From JAWVFK01 sp033856175 (GTDB lineage Bacteria > Actinomycetota > Thermoleophilia > Solirubrobacterales > 70-9), in assembly GCA_033856175.1 (NCBI GenBank), contig JAWVFK010000041.1:1-64000 (forward strand): a DNA stretch of 64,000 nt. The letters run 5' to 3'. Positions 24,973 through 33,486 of this stretch are shown one piece after another. Each line of letters opens with the position of its first letter. Position 1 is the first letter of the stretch. The position numbers and the translations under genes were made by a program. The notes under the pieces were generated by a model. The model worked only from the letters and a program-made list of their open reading frames with translations, was not told the origin of the DNA and searched no databases.

Positions 24973-25842
24973 GTGGCCCTGCGCTGGAAGCTCTCCGACC
25001 GCACGCTGACCCTCGCCGAGCCTCTCGCCGCCGGCATCGTCAACGTCACCGTGGACTCGATGTACGAGGGGGCCCGCAGCGGCACGCCGCAGCAGGCGGT
25101 GCTCGACGGCGTCGCCCTCGCCGAGCAGGGCTTCGACCTGATTGACATCGGCGCCGTGGCGGCGCGCTCGGGCCCGCCGGTGCCGGCCGCGGAGGAGGCG
25201 GCGCGCCTGGCGCCGGCGGTCGCGGGTCTCAGCGCGGCGGTCGAGCAGCCGATCAGCGCCGACACCTTCTCGCCGGCGGTCGCCGCGGCGGCGCTCGACG
25301 CCGGCGCCGTGGCGATCAACGACATCGGCGGCGGCGGGCCGGAGATGTTCGAGCTTGTCGCCGAGCGCGGCTGCGGCTACGTCCTGATGCACATCGAGGG
25401 GCTGCCGCGCCAGGATCGCCGGCCGCCGGCCTACGAGGACGTGGTGGCCCACCTGGTCGAGTGGTTCGGCGAGCGGATCGAGCAGGCCGTGGCGGCGGGA
25501 GTCGCCGAGGAGCAGATCGTCGTCGACCCCGGCCTCGACTTCGATCTCTCGCTCGCCGACGACGTCGAGATCCTGCGGCGGCTGCCGGAGCTGCACGCGC
25601 TCGGACGGCCGCTCTACGTCTCGCTCTCGCGCAAGGACTTCCTCGGCGCTCTGGTCGCCGGGTCCTGGGAGCAGCGAGTCGGCGCCGATCAACGCGAGTG
25701 GGCGACGGTGGCGGCGACGACCCTCGCCGTAGCCGCGGGCGCTCAGCTGCTGCGTCTCCACGATCTCAGCGCGCTGCAGGCGCTTCGTGTTGCCGGCCGC
25801 GTCTGCGGCGGCGCCGCGGACGGGGCGACGATCGGCTCATGA
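24973..25842 (+). CDS. folP: dihydropteroate synthase family protein
   Basis: 289 residues, TIM-barrel pterin-binding family. Recognisable motifs: GIVNVTVDS (canonical NVTPDS, here Pro to Val), DLIDIGAVAARSG in place of the IGGESTRPG loop, ISADTF (Asp), AINDIGG (Asn-Asp), VLMH, VDPGLDFD (canonical DPGIGF), SLSRKDFLG (pterin-contact Lys) and RLHD (Arg-His). The main substrate contacts are present but two signature loops are altered. It either catalyses condensation of p-aminobenzoate with the pterin pyrophosphate in folate synthesis or is a divergent paralogue. GTG 24973 is the start. Its TGA overlaps the ATG of the downstream helicase, so the two are coupled. Confidence 0.78.
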   Translation: MALRWKLSDRTLTLAEPLAAGIVNVTVDSMYEGARSGTPQQAVLDGVALAEQGFDLIDIGAVAARSGPPVPAAEEAARLAPAVAGLSAAVEQPISADTFSPAVAAAALDAGAVAINDIGGGGPEMFELVAERGCGYVLMHIEGLPRQDRRPPAYEDVVAHLVEWFGERIEQAVAAGVAEEQIVVDPGLDFDLSLADDVEILRRLPELHALGRPLYVSLSRKDFLGALVAGSWEQRVGADQREWATVAATTLAVAAGAQLLRLHDLSALQALRVAGRVCGGAADGATIGS

Positions 25843-28142
25843 GCAAGGCCGCCCTCAGCAGCGAGCCCTGGGCGGCCGTCCTCGCCGCCGGGATCGGCGA
25901 CCAGCGGCTCGTCGCCGAGAGCGAGGAGGGCTCGCGCGCCGCCCGGATGGTGGCGCTGCCGAAGTCGATCGATCCGGCGCTGCGCGACGCTCTCGCCGCG
26001 GCGGGGATCGAGCGCCTCTATGCCCACCAGGCGGCGGCGCTGGAGGCGGCGCGGCGCGGCAACCTCGTCGTCACCAGCGGCACCGCCAGCGGCAAGTCGC
26101 TCTCCTTCAACCTGCCGGTGCTCGACGAGCTGGCGCGGGACCCGAAGACGCGGGCGATCTACCTCTACCCGACCAAGGCCCTCGCCCAGGACCAGGCGCG
26201 AAAGCTCTCCGAGCTGCGCGCGCCGAACCTCGTCCACGCGATCTACGACGGCGACACTCCGCGCGAGGACCGGCCGGCGATCCGCCGCCGCTGCAACCTC
26301 GTCCTCTCCAACCCCGACATGCTTCAGATGGGGGTGCTGCCGCACCACCAGCGCTGGGGCGACTTCCTCGCCAACCTCGGCTGGGTCGTCATCGACGAGG
26401 CCCACACCTACCGCGGCGTCTTCGGCTCCCACGTCGCCAACGTCCTGCGGCGGCTGCGGCGGATCGCCCGCCTCTACGGCGCCTCACCGCGATTCATCGC
26501 CGCCTCGGCGACGATCGCCAACCCGCGCGAGCTGGCCGAGCGGCTGACCGGCGAGCCCTTCGAGCTGATCGACGACGACAGCGCCCCGCGCGCCGGTCGC
26601 CGGATCGCGATCTGGAACCCGCCGCTGATCGACGAGGCAGCCGGCATCCGCCGCTCGGCGATCTCCGAGGCCGCCGACGTGCTGGCGGCACTCGTCGGCG
26701 AGAACGTGAGGGCGATCTGCTTCCTGCGCAGCCGCCGCGGCATCGAGCTGATCCTGCGGATGACCCAGGACAGGCTGCGCCAGAGCGGCCGCGGCGCGCT
26801 CGCCGAGCGGATCGCCCCCTACCGCGCCGGCTACACGCCCCAGCAGCGGCGCGACATCGAGGCCCGGCTCTCCTCGGGCGAGCTGCTCGCCGTCGTCGCG
26901 ACCGACGCGCTCGAGCTCGGCATCGACGTCGGCGAGCTCGACGCCGCGCTCGTCGTCAACTTCCCCGGCACCGTCGCCAGCCTGCGCCAGATGTGGGGCC
27001 GTGCCGGGCGCCAGCGGCGCGGCCTGGCTCTCTACATGGCGGGCCAGGACGCCCTCGACCAGTTCTTCTGCCGCCATCCCCAGGAGTTCCTCGAGCGCCC
27101 GGTCGAGGCGGCGATCCTCGATCCCCGCAACGAGCAGATCCGCTTCCAGCACCTGATCGCCGCTGCCCACGAAGCGCCGCTCGGCGCCGACGACGCCGAG
27201 GTCTTCGACGACGACTGGAACGAGTGGGCCGAGCGGCTGGTCAGCGTCGGCGAGCTGCGCGAGGCGCGAGGCCACTACCTGCCGCGGCGCCCCGACGCCT
27301 TTCCGGCCGGCCGGATCTCGCTGCGCTCGGCGTCGGCCGACGCGGTCGGGGTCATCGACGCCTCCTCGGGCGAGCTGCTGGGGACCGTCGAGGCCGAGCG
27401 CGCCTTCACAACGGTCCATCCCGGGGCGATCTACCTCCATCTCGGCCGCTCCTACGAGGTCGCCGAGCTCGACATCGGTGGGCGCAGGGCGATCGTCAAG
27501 CCGTTCGACGGCGACTACTACACGCAGCCGAAGAAGGAGACCGAGGTCTACATCGATCGCCTCGCCGAGACCCGCGCGACCAGCGGCGTCGAGCTCGCCT
27601 TCGGCGCCGTCTCGGTCACCGAGCAGGTGCTCGCGTTCCAGCGCAAGCGCCTGATCGACCACGAGGTGATCGACATCGTCTCGCTCGACCTGCCCGAGCA
27701 GAGCTTTCCGACCCAGGCACTCTGGTACACGCTGCCGGGCCCGCTCGCCGGCGAGCTGCCGCCCGAGGTCCTGCTCGGCGCCCTCCACGCCAGCGAGCAC
27801 TCGCAGATCGCCGTCCTGCCACTGATCGCGATGTGCGACCGCTGGGACATCGGCGGCCTCTCGACCAACGTCCACTCGCAGACCGGCAGGCCGACGATCT
27901 TCATCTACGACGGCCATCCGGGCGGCATCGGCATCAGCCGCCAGGGTTTCGACGGCTTCGAGCGCCTCGTCGGCGACGCCCTGCGACTGGTCGCCGAGTG
28001 CCCCTGCGCCGAGGGCTGCCCCTCCTGCGTCCAGAGCCCGAAGTGCGGCAACCTCAACGAGCACCTCCACAAGGCCGGCGCGATCGAGCTGATGGAGCAG
28101 ATGCGAGCGGCGGGCGAGCCAGAGCAGACGGCGGCGGACTAA
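25839..28142 (+). CDS. DEAD/DEAH-box helicase with DUF1998, MrfA-like
   Basis: 767 residues. SF2 helicase motifs: Q-like region LYAHQAAALEAA, motif I TSGTASGKSLSF, Ia YPTKALAQDQ, II VIDEAHTY (DEAH), III ASATIANP, IV FLRSRRGIEL, V ATDALELGIDVG, VI MWGRAGRQRRG. The C-terminal region carries the DUF1998 zinc site with four cysteines (CPCAEGCPSC, then PKCGN). The closest known members are MrfA/YprA-type helicases, which handle mitomycin-type DNA lesions. ATG 25839 overlaps the folP stop as ATGA. The stop overlaps the convergent GH15-like gene by 4 bp. Confidence 0.92.
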   Translation: MSKAALSSEPWAAVLAAGIGDQRLVAESEEGSRAARMVALPKSIDPALRDALAAAGIERLYAHQAAALEAARRGNLVVTSGTASGKSLSFNLPVLDELARDPKTRAIYLYPTKALAQDQARKLSELRAPNLVHAIYDGDTPREDRPAIRRRCNLVLSNPDMLQMGVLPHHQRWGDFLANLGWVVIDEAHTYRGVFGSHVANVLRRLRRIARLYGASPRFIAASATIANPRELAERLTGEPFELIDDDSAPRAGRRIAIWNPPLIDEAAGIRRSAISEAADVLAALVGENVRAICFLRSRRGIELILRMTQDRLRQSGRGALAERIAPYRAGYTPQQRRDIEARLSSGELLAVVATDALELGIDVGELDAALVVNFPGTVASLRQMWGRAGRQRRGLALYMAGQDALDQFFCRHPQEFLERPVEAAILDPRNEQIRFQHLIAAAHEAPLGADDAEVFDDDWNEWAERLVSVGELREARGHYLPRRPDAFPAGRISLRSASADAVGVIDASSGELLGTVEAERAFTTVHPGAIYLHLGRSYEVAELDIGGRRAIVKPFDGDYYTQPKKETEVYIDRLAETRATSGVELAFGAVSVTEQVLAFQRKRLIDHEVIDIVSLDLPEQSFPTQALWYTLPGPLAGELPPEVLLGALHASEHSQIAVLPLIAMCDRWDIGGLSTNVHSQTGRPTIFIYDGHPGGIGISRQGFDGFERLVGDALRLVAECPCAEGCPSCVQSPKCGNLNEHLHKAGAIELMEQMRAAGEPEQTAAD

Positions 28143-29668
28143 GGCCAGCGGGCGCGGAGGGCGAGGATCTGCCAGGCGTGCGACCAGGCGAGCGGGGTCG
28201 TCGAGAGCGGCAGGCCGCTGGTCAGGCCGACGCGTTCGGGCAGCAGGCCCGCTGGAGTTGCGGCGCGGTGGAGGGCTTCGAGCAGGTGGTTGGCGGCTTT
28301 GCGATCGCCAAGCCGTGCGAGGGCGGCGGCGCTCCAGGCCGTCGCGGCGGTCCACGGGTTCGGCCCCGGCCATCGTTCCGCGGGCCTGATGCCGTAGAGC
28401 GTGGCGTTCGATGCCAGGCTGGCGAGCGTTCTCGCGATCGTCGGGCGCAGCGCCGGTCGGCCGAACGGGACCACCGCCCAGGCTGCCGCCGAGTCGAGGC
28501 CCGAGGCGGAATCGCCGCCGTGGCGCGAGAGGCCGCGCGGCGAGGCGAAGCTCCGCATCAGCGCCGCATCGGACAGCCGCGACGCCACCGCGTTGCCGAG
28601 GTAGTCGGCGCTCTCGCCGTCGCGCTCCCGGTAGTCCTGGCGACCGCGCCAGGGCGGGCGAGGCCGTTTGTCCGCCCGCAGCCTCGTGGCACGGGCGGCG
28701 GCCTCGATCCAGGCAGCGCTGTCGCCCGGCGCCGGCCGGCCGTCGTCGACGACCGAGCCGTCAGCCTGGAAACGGGCGCCGGCCGACGGGTCGAGCCCAA
28801 GCAGGAACCGCGCGACCCGGCGCGCCTCGTCGGCATAGCCGCTGGCCGCCAGCGCAATGGCTCCCGTCGCCGCGTCGCGAGGCCAGACGTAGGCCCAGAA
28901 GTCGCGCGGGCCGGCGATCTGGGCGCCTGTCTGGCGGTCGGTCAGCGCACGCAGAACGAGCAGCGAGCGTTCGTATGCGGCCCGCGTCCAGGCCGGCGTC
29001 CCCTTGCCGAGCGGTCTTGCGCGGGAGAGCCAGCGCCGGTCGGCGGCGAGGGCCCGGTGAATGACCTCGCCGGTGGTGGTCCCTCGCGACGATCCGTGAA
29101 ACGAGCAGAGAACCTCGAGCCCGTTCGAGAGCCTGCGCTCGGCGCAATGTCGAGCGACGTCGCCGAGCCGCAGGCGGACCCGGACCGGCAGCCCCGCCGG
29201 GGAGCTCGTGACGATCCGGCGGGCGAAGACCGCTCGGCGCGGGTCGACGGCGTCGGTCAGCTCGACGTTTGCCGCGCCGAAACGAGCTCTCGTCACGAGG
29301 ACGTTCGAGCCGCGCCGGTAGCGCTGGGTCTGGTCGCGTCCCTGCCACAGCGGCCTCGTGCCGCTGCGCCCGACCTCTATATCCGCGGTCAGGACGTTCG
29401 TCGCAGCAACGGAGCCGGCGAGCTGGCGCCGGAACGGGACCGAGACCAGCGGCGTCCCGGCGGGCCCCGGGGAGCGAAGCTCGACGATGTCGCCGTAGGC
29501 GTCGACGGCGGCGGTCAGCCCACCGCTGCCGAGCACCGCGGTGCCGAGGAAGGGCGCCGGTTGGCCTGGGATCGCGGCCGGCGTGCGCGGGTCGGCGCGG
29601 CTCGATCCCGAGACGAGGCCGGCGAGCAGGAGCGGCCAGACGAGGATGGTGAGGCGACGCGGGTGCAC
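28139..29668 (-). CDS. secreted GH15-like (glucoamylase family) glycoside hydrolase
   Basis: 509 residues with an N-terminal signal peptide (basic MHPRRL, hydrophobic TILVWPLLLAGLVSG). The first half is a beta-rich domain (GLTAAVDAYGDIVEL). The second half is an (alpha/alpha)6 barrel with LLVLRAL, the FWAYVWPRDAA substrate-binding segment and a C-terminal GLLPERVG...LAWSHAWQ block carrying the expected catalytic-base Glu. The general acid Glu, normally in a WE segment mid-barrel, is not obvious. It is shorter than typical bacterial GH15 proteins (about 600+ residues). Likely acts on an alpha-glucan or trehalose-like sugar outside the cell; specificity unproven. Confidence 0.75.
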   Translation of the reverse strand: MHPRRLTILVWPLLLAGLVSGSSRADPRTPAAIPGQPAPFLGTAVLGSGGLTAAVDAYGDIVELRSPGPAGTPLVSVPFRRQLAGSVAATNVLTADIEVGRSGTRPLWQGRDQTQRYRRGSNVLVTRARFGAANVELTDAVDPRRAVFARRIVTSSPAGLPVRVRLRLGDVARHCAERRLSNGLEVLCSFHGSSRGTTTGEVIHRALAADRRWLSRARPLGKGTPAWTRAAYERSLLVLRALTDRQTGAQIAGPRDFWAYVWPRDAATGAIALAASGYADEARRVARFLLGLDPSAGARFQADGSVVDDGRPAPGDSAAWIEAAARATRLRADKRPRPPWRGRQDYRERDGESADYLGNAVASRLSDAALMRSFASPRGLSRHGGDSASGLDSAAAWAVVPFGRPALRPTIARTLASLASNATLYGIRPAERWPGPNPWTAATAWSAAALARLGDRKAANHLLEALHRAATPAGLLPERVGLTSGLPLSTTPLAWSHAWQILALRARWP

Positions 29669-29721
29669 GCCCGCAAGCTAGACGAGCCGATCAGTCCCGC
29701 TAGCCTTCTCCTCCGCTACCA

Positions 29722-29794
29722 GGCGAGGTAGCTCAGTTGGTAGAGCACACGACTGAAAATCGTGGTGTCCCCGGTTCGATTCCGGGCCTCGCCA
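29722..29794 (+). tRNA. tRNA-Phe (anticodon GAA)
   Basis: A 73-nt cloverleaf. The acceptor stem GGCGAGG pairs with CCTCGCC, discriminator A at 29794. D-loop AGCTCAGTTGGTAGAGC, anticodon arm ACGACTGAAAATCGT with GAA at the anticodon, and T-arm CCGGTTCGATTCCGG are canonical. CCA is not encoded. Its T-arm/3' end is repeated twice just downstream, once inverted and once direct. Confidence 0.97.
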
Positions 29795-29803
29795 TCCAGG
29801 CTC

Positions 29804-29823
29804 CCCGGGATCGAACCGGGGAC
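29804..29823 (-). repeat. inverted copy of the tRNA-Phe T-arm
   Basis: The reverse complement matches tRNA positions 29767-29786 in 19 of 20 bases. With the tRNA it could form a long hairpin. No acceptor stem, D-arm or anticodon arm is found, so it is a fragment, not a gene. Confidence 0.75.
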
Positions 29824-29849
29824 CACCGCTCGCCCTCCGGGCTCGCTAC

Positions 29850-29873
29850 GGTTCGATTCCGGCCCTCGCCATC
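29850..29873 (+). repeat. direct copy of the tRNA-Phe 3' end
   Basis: A 24-nt direct repeat of 29773-29796 (T-arm, acceptor 3' strand and two following bases) with one mismatch. The last bases run into the stop codon of the convergent sulfatase-fold gene. Such 3'-end copies are typical of attachment sites of integrating elements. Confidence 0.75.
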
Positions 29874-31389
29874 ACTTGACCCGCAGCTTCTCCTGGAACT
29901 CGTAGGGGAAGTCGCCCTCGGGGTAGCTGGCGCTCTTCAGCAGCTTGTAGTGGGTGCCGAAGTAGCGGTTGAAGACGAAGCGCAGCGTGTTGACCGTGTT
30001 CGGGGGCTGAGCTATGCGGCTTCCTTTGATGCCCGGCAGGTACGACGCGCTGAGCCCCTTGACTCGTATGTCGAGCGCCGCCGGCTCCCCGAAGGTCTCG
30101 GAGTTCGCCTGAAATCCCTCGTCGGCCTGGATGACGATGATCGGCCGGGTCTTCGAGTGGGCCAGGATCGTGTCGACCGTTTCGAGCAGCTGCCGGTTCA
30201 CATACTGGACCTGCTGCTGGAAGTAGCGCATGCCCAGCCTCGAGCCGAGGTCGTCCTCCGATTGGCTCGGGAAGGTCACGGCTTTGCCCGCTGCGGAGAG
30301 GACGTACGGATCGTGGGGCAGCAGCGTGTGGAAGACGACGAACTTCGGGCCGGCGGTCTGCGGCAACCTGTTGAGCGCCGAGAACTGCGACCGGATGCTG
30401 TGCCGGAAGCGCTCGTTCATCGCAGCCTGGTTGAAGCCGATCGGCCCTCCGATCAGGCGCAGAAAGCTCTTTTGCAGCCACAGGTTCTCGAAGCTGTCGG
30501 GCGGCGCCAGGGGGGAGATGTGCGGGTTTGAGCCGGCGAACGTGACCTCGTCGGTGTCGAGGTGCAGATACCGGTACCCGAGCGTCTTCAGCAGCTGCGA
30601 GGCGCGGTTGTCCTCGATCAGCCGCTTGACCGGCCGGACGTCCTGAGACTTCGCTCCGAGGATCCGCGGCAGCCCGCTGAGGTAGTCCATGTTGAGCGCT
30701 GCGGAGATGTTCGACTCGCTGTCGGAGTAGGGGCTGCGCGATTGGGGGGAGAGGGCGAACCCGCGCGCCTCGAGCTGGCGGATGAAGGGCCCGTCGTCGT
30801 AGTGGAAGTACTTGCGCAGGACGTCCGGGCGTGGGTAGTCGTCGGGGACGATGAAGTAGATGTCCGGGCGCGGCGTGCCGCTCGCGGGAGTCGGCTTCGG
30901 CAAGCTCGTCGGCCAGATGCGGGGATCGGAGATCGCGATCGCCGGATGGTCTGACTGGTACGCCGCGACCTTGGCGGCCGCGGGCAAGGCCAGGACGGCG
31001 GCGCCGACGCTGACGATCAGGGCGAGGCTGACGAGTGACCGTCTCGTTCTGGCGATCGCGAGGCCGGCCGCCCCCAGCAGCGCCACCCACAGAGCGAAGA
31101 AAACCCAGTCGCTCAGGCCGAGCCCAGAGAGGTTCTCGGAGGCGACCCCGTAGTAGAAGAAGCCGACCACGACCAGCGACGCCAGCGCACCCGCCTTCGT
31201 CGCCCGTCGGGTGATCAGCCAGAACAGCCCGAAGAGAGCGGCGCCGGCCACGACGCAGAGGATGAGGGGAACCCAGAGGACGCTCAGCTCCACCTCCGGC
31301 TGGTTCTGCTCGAACAGCGAGAGCAGGGGGAAGGCTGCGAAGAGGATCGGCTGCAGGAACGAGCCGATCCGGGCCATTGTCTGGGTCAA
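29872..31389 (-). CDS. membrane sulfatase-like (alkaline phosphatase superfamily) protein, second type
   Basis: About 505 residues. Three or four N-terminal helices (residues about 10-140) precede an extracytoplasmic domain beginning PDIYFIVPDDYPRPDVL. The nucleophile region is PYSDSESNISAALNMDYL with Ser rather than Thr. Later signatures are TLLPHDPYVL and VIQADEGF, where the usual Asp-His-Gly has Glu in place of His. It is distantly related to the four-gene array at 7664-16290 but of another subfamily (shorter, no C-terminal domain). TTG 31389 is chosen because AAGGAG lies 8 nt upstream; the longer GTG start at 31470 has no comparable site. Role in surface polymer or lipid modification is inferred only. 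Confidence 0.72.
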   Translation of the reverse strand: MTQTMARIGSFLQPILFAAFPLLSLFEQNQPEVELSVLWVPLILCVVAGAALFGLFWLITRRATKAGALASLVVVGFFYYGVASENLSGLGLSDWVFFALWVALLGAAGLAIARTRRSLVSLALIVSVGAAVLALPAAAKVAAYQSDHPAIAISDPRIWPTSLPKPTPASGTPRPDIYFIVPDDYPRPDVLRKYFHYDDGPFIRQLEARGFALSPQSRSPYSDSESNISAALNMDYLSGLPRILGAKSQDVRPVKRLIEDNRASQLLKTLGYRYLHLDTDEVTFAGSNPHISPLAPPDSFENLWLQKSFLRLIGGPIGFNQAAMNERFRHSIRSQFSALNRLPQTAGPKFVVFHTLLPHDPYVLSAAGKAVTFPSQSEDDLGSRLGMRYFQQQVQYVNRQLLETVDTILAHSKTRPIIVIQADEGFQANSETFGEPAALDIRVKGLSASYLPGIKGSRIAQPPNTVNTLRFVFNRYFGTHYKLLKSASYPEGDFPYEFQEKLRVK

Positions 31390-31397
31390 CGGGGGTT

Positions 31398-31403
31398 CTC
31401 CTT
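31398..31403 (-). promoter_or_regulatory. ribosome binding site AAGGAG deciding TTG 31389
   Basis: AAGGAG on the minus strand lies 8 nt upstream of TTG 31389 and 20 nt upstream of the next in-frame ATG at 31377, favouring the TTG. Confidence 0.55.
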
Positions 31404-31512
31404 CGACGCCGCTGTCACGATCGCCTGACCTTACGAGAGCGAATGTGAACGTTCCCTGAAAGCGGCGCACGGGCCGGTCCCGAGCAGCACGCCGGCACGA
31501 GCTGCTGCGGCC

Positions 31513-32220
31513 TTACGCGGCCCGGCCGTAGACCGGGATCGCCGCGCCCGACGTCGCCGCCGAGTCCGGCGAGCAGAGGTAGGCGATCAGCTTGGCGATC
31601 TGCTGTGGTGGCACCCAGGTCGAGTGGTCCGCGTCTGGCATCGAGGCCCGGTTGGCCGGCGTGTCGATCACGTTTGGCAGCACAGCGTTGACGCGAATGC
31701 CGTCGCCGCGGTACTCGACGTCGAGCGCCCGCACCATTGCCAGCACGGCGGCCTTCGACACCGAGTAGGCGAGGCCGCCGCTGAAGGGCTCGAGCGCCGT
31801 CTTGGTGCCGATGCAGACGATCGAGCCTTCGCCGCTCTCCACCATGCCGGCGAGGGCGGCGCGGCTGGTCAGGTAGGCGGTCGTCAGGTTGAGCTTCAGC
31901 ATCCGCTCGAGGTCGGCGGGATCGGCCTCGTGGGTTCGCGGCCCCGCGGCGAAGCCGCCGACCAGATTGACGAGCCCCGTCAGGGGCCGGCCCGCGCCCG
32001 CCTCGCTGACCGCCGCGGCCGCGCCGTCCTCGCTCAGCAGGTCGGCCTGGACCAGTCTCAACCTTTCGCTGCCGAGCTCGGCCTCGAGGCGGTCGCGCTC
32101 GGCGTCGACGATCCAGGTCGAGGCTACGTGGGCCCCCGCCTCCAGCAGCTCGGCGACGACCGCCTGGCCGAGCGCTCCGGTTCCGCCGGTGACGAGCACC
32201 GTGCCTTCGATCTCGGTCAC
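31513..32220 (-). CDS. short-chain dehydrogenase/reductase
   Basis: 235 residues. Cofactor loop VLVTGGTGALGQAVVAELL, Asp at the adenine position (LVQADLL), LVNLVGG in place of the NAG motif, the catalytic T/Y/K set in IVCIGTKTALEPFSGGLAYSVSKAA (Thr in the usual Ser neighbourhood, Y-x-x-x-K intact) and RVNAVLPNVIDTPANR. Substrate unknown. The GTG at 32220 starts the conserved N-terminus but has no clear ribosome binding site. Transcribed divergently from the YhaM-type gene. Confidence 0.87.
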   Translation of the reverse strand: MTEIEGTVLVTGGTGALGQAVVAELLEAGAHVASTWIVDAERDRLEAELGSERLRLVQADLLSEDGAAAAVSEAGAGRPLTGLVNLVGGFAAGPRTHEADPADLERMLKLNLTTAYLTSRAALAGMVESGEGSIVCIGTKTALEPFSGGLAYSVSKAAVLAMVRALDVEYRGDGIRVNAVLPNVIDTPANRASMPDADHSTWVPPQQIAKLIAYLCSPDSAATSGAAIPVYGRAA

Positions 32221-32329
32221 CGTCAGCTGCTCGGCCTGGGGGGCGACTTCATGACGAGCCAGACCTTATCCCTGAGAGGCAAAAGGCCGAAATCGCGCCG
32301 TCCGCCGCTCTCTCTAACTTGAATTCGAG

Positions 32330-33403
32330 ATGACCGATCAGAGCCCACTCTCAGCCGCGCCGCAGGCCTCGCTCGACGCGAGCCTCCACGCCCCCCTCGA
32401 GGTTGAGGTCGAGCAGCCGCCGCTCGCCGCCGCACCGGCTGAGGCCGGCGTCAAGATCGGCGATCTCGTCGCCGGCCAGACGCTGACGACGATCCTCGCC
32501 GTGCGCGAGCGTGAGCTGCGGCAGAAGAGAAACGGCGAGCCCTTCCTCAAGCTGATGCTCGGTGACTCGAGCGGGACCGTCGAAGCCGTCGCCTGGGAGG
32601 ATGCCGAGGCCCTCTACGGCCTCGCCCAGCCGGGCTCAGCGCTCCACGTCGCCGGCGTCTTCGAGCAGAGCGATCGCTGGGGCTCGAAGATCAAGCTGAC
32701 CGGTCTCCGCGTCGCCGCGGCCGATGAGTTCGACGCCGCCGACCTCGCCGCCGGTCCCGCGGTCGAGGCCGATCGGCTGACCGCCGACCTCCGCGACCTG
32801 ATCGAGACGATCCAGCACCCTCAGCTGCGCGAGCTGCTCGACCGCATCCTCGGTGAGGCCTCGCCCACCTGGGCCCGCTTCCGCGAGGCGCCCGCCGCCA
32901 AGCACTACCACCAGGCCTACCGTCACGGGCTGCTCGAGCACACGCTCTCGGTCGCCCAGGCGGTCAGCGCCGCCGCGGCCTACTTCCCTGGCATCGACCG
33001 CGACGTCGCCGTCACCGGCGCGATCCTCCACGACATCGGCAAGACCCAGGCCTACAACGACGATCCGCTGGCGATCGACCTCACCGACCTCGGCCGCCTC
33101 CAGGGCGAGATCCCGCTCGGCTACTACCTCGTCCGCCGCCAGATCGAGGAGATCGACGGCTTCGACCCGGCCCTCGCCCAGCACGTCCTCCACATCGTCC
33201 TCTCCCACCACGGCGCCCTCGAGCACGGCTCACCCGTCGTCCCGGCAACCCGTGAGGCCTCCCTCGTCCACGCGCTCGACAACCTCGGCGGCAAGCTCGG
33301 CAGCTTCGACCGCCTCGAGCGTGCGCTGCCCGAGGGCGAGTCATGGTCGCGGTATGACCGGGCGATCGAAGGCTCAGCCTTCTTCGCCTCGCGCGCGGCC
33401 TGA
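32330..33403 (+). CDS. YhaM-type 3'-5' exoribonuclease: OB-fold plus HD domain
   Basis: 357 residues. After a ~40-residue Ala/Pro-rich leader comes an OB-fold nucleic-acid-binding domain (VKIGDLVAGQTLTTILAVRE...SSGTVEAVAWEDAE). It is followed by an HD metal-dependent phosphohydrolase domain with HGLLEHTLSVA, the HD signature LHDIGKTQAY and VLSHHGALEHGSP. This order matches YhaM/CBF1-type nucleases that trim RNA 3' ends and ssDNA. ATG 32330 has TAACTT nine bases upstream and no Shine-Dalgarno, so the mRNA leader may be very short. Confidence 0.88.
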   Translation: MTDQSPLSAAPQASLDASLHAPLEVEVEQPPLAAAPAEAGVKIGDLVAGQTLTTILAVRERELRQKRNGEPFLKLMLGDSSGTVEAVAWEDAEALYGLAQPGSALHVAGVFEQSDRWGSKIKLTGLRVAAADEFDAADLAAGPAVEADRLTADLRDLIETIQHPQLRELLDRILGEASPTWARFREAPAAKHYHQAYRHGLLEHTLSVAQAVSAAAAYFPGIDRDVAVTGAILHDIGKTQAYNDDPLAIDLTDLGRLQGEIPLGYYLVRRQIEEIDGFDPALAQHVLHIVLSHHGALEHGSPVVPATREASLVHALDNLGGKLGSFDRLERALPEGESWSRYDRAIEGSAFFASRAA

Positions 33404-33473
33404 CACTGGCCTGAGGGGGCGCAAAATGCGGGAATAGAGGCCGCTCGGAGGGGGTGGCTCGGCCGGGCCTGAC

Positions 33474-33479
33474 TATTCT
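33474..33479 (+). promoter_or_regulatory. -10 hexamer TATTCT of a probable leaderless transcript
   Basis: TATTCT ends 7 nt before ATG 33487. No ribosome binding site precedes the ATG. Confidence 0.45.
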
Positions 33480-33486
33480 CACCCCG

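Noticed and set aside
24922..25761. Upstream extension of the HAD phosphatase frame to a 550-residue protein
   Set aside because: The extra part is antisense to folP and lacks motifs; HAD motif I begins right after ATG 24921.
25787..29731. A 1314-residue plus-strand frame across the MrfA-like helicase and GH15-like gene
   Set aside because: Arg/Pro/Ala-rich shadow of two well-supported genes in other frames; no recognisable domains.
29800..29873. Possible second tRNA gene on the minus strand
   Set aside because: Only T-arm-like pieces are present; no acceptor stem, D-arm or anticodon arm can be formed.
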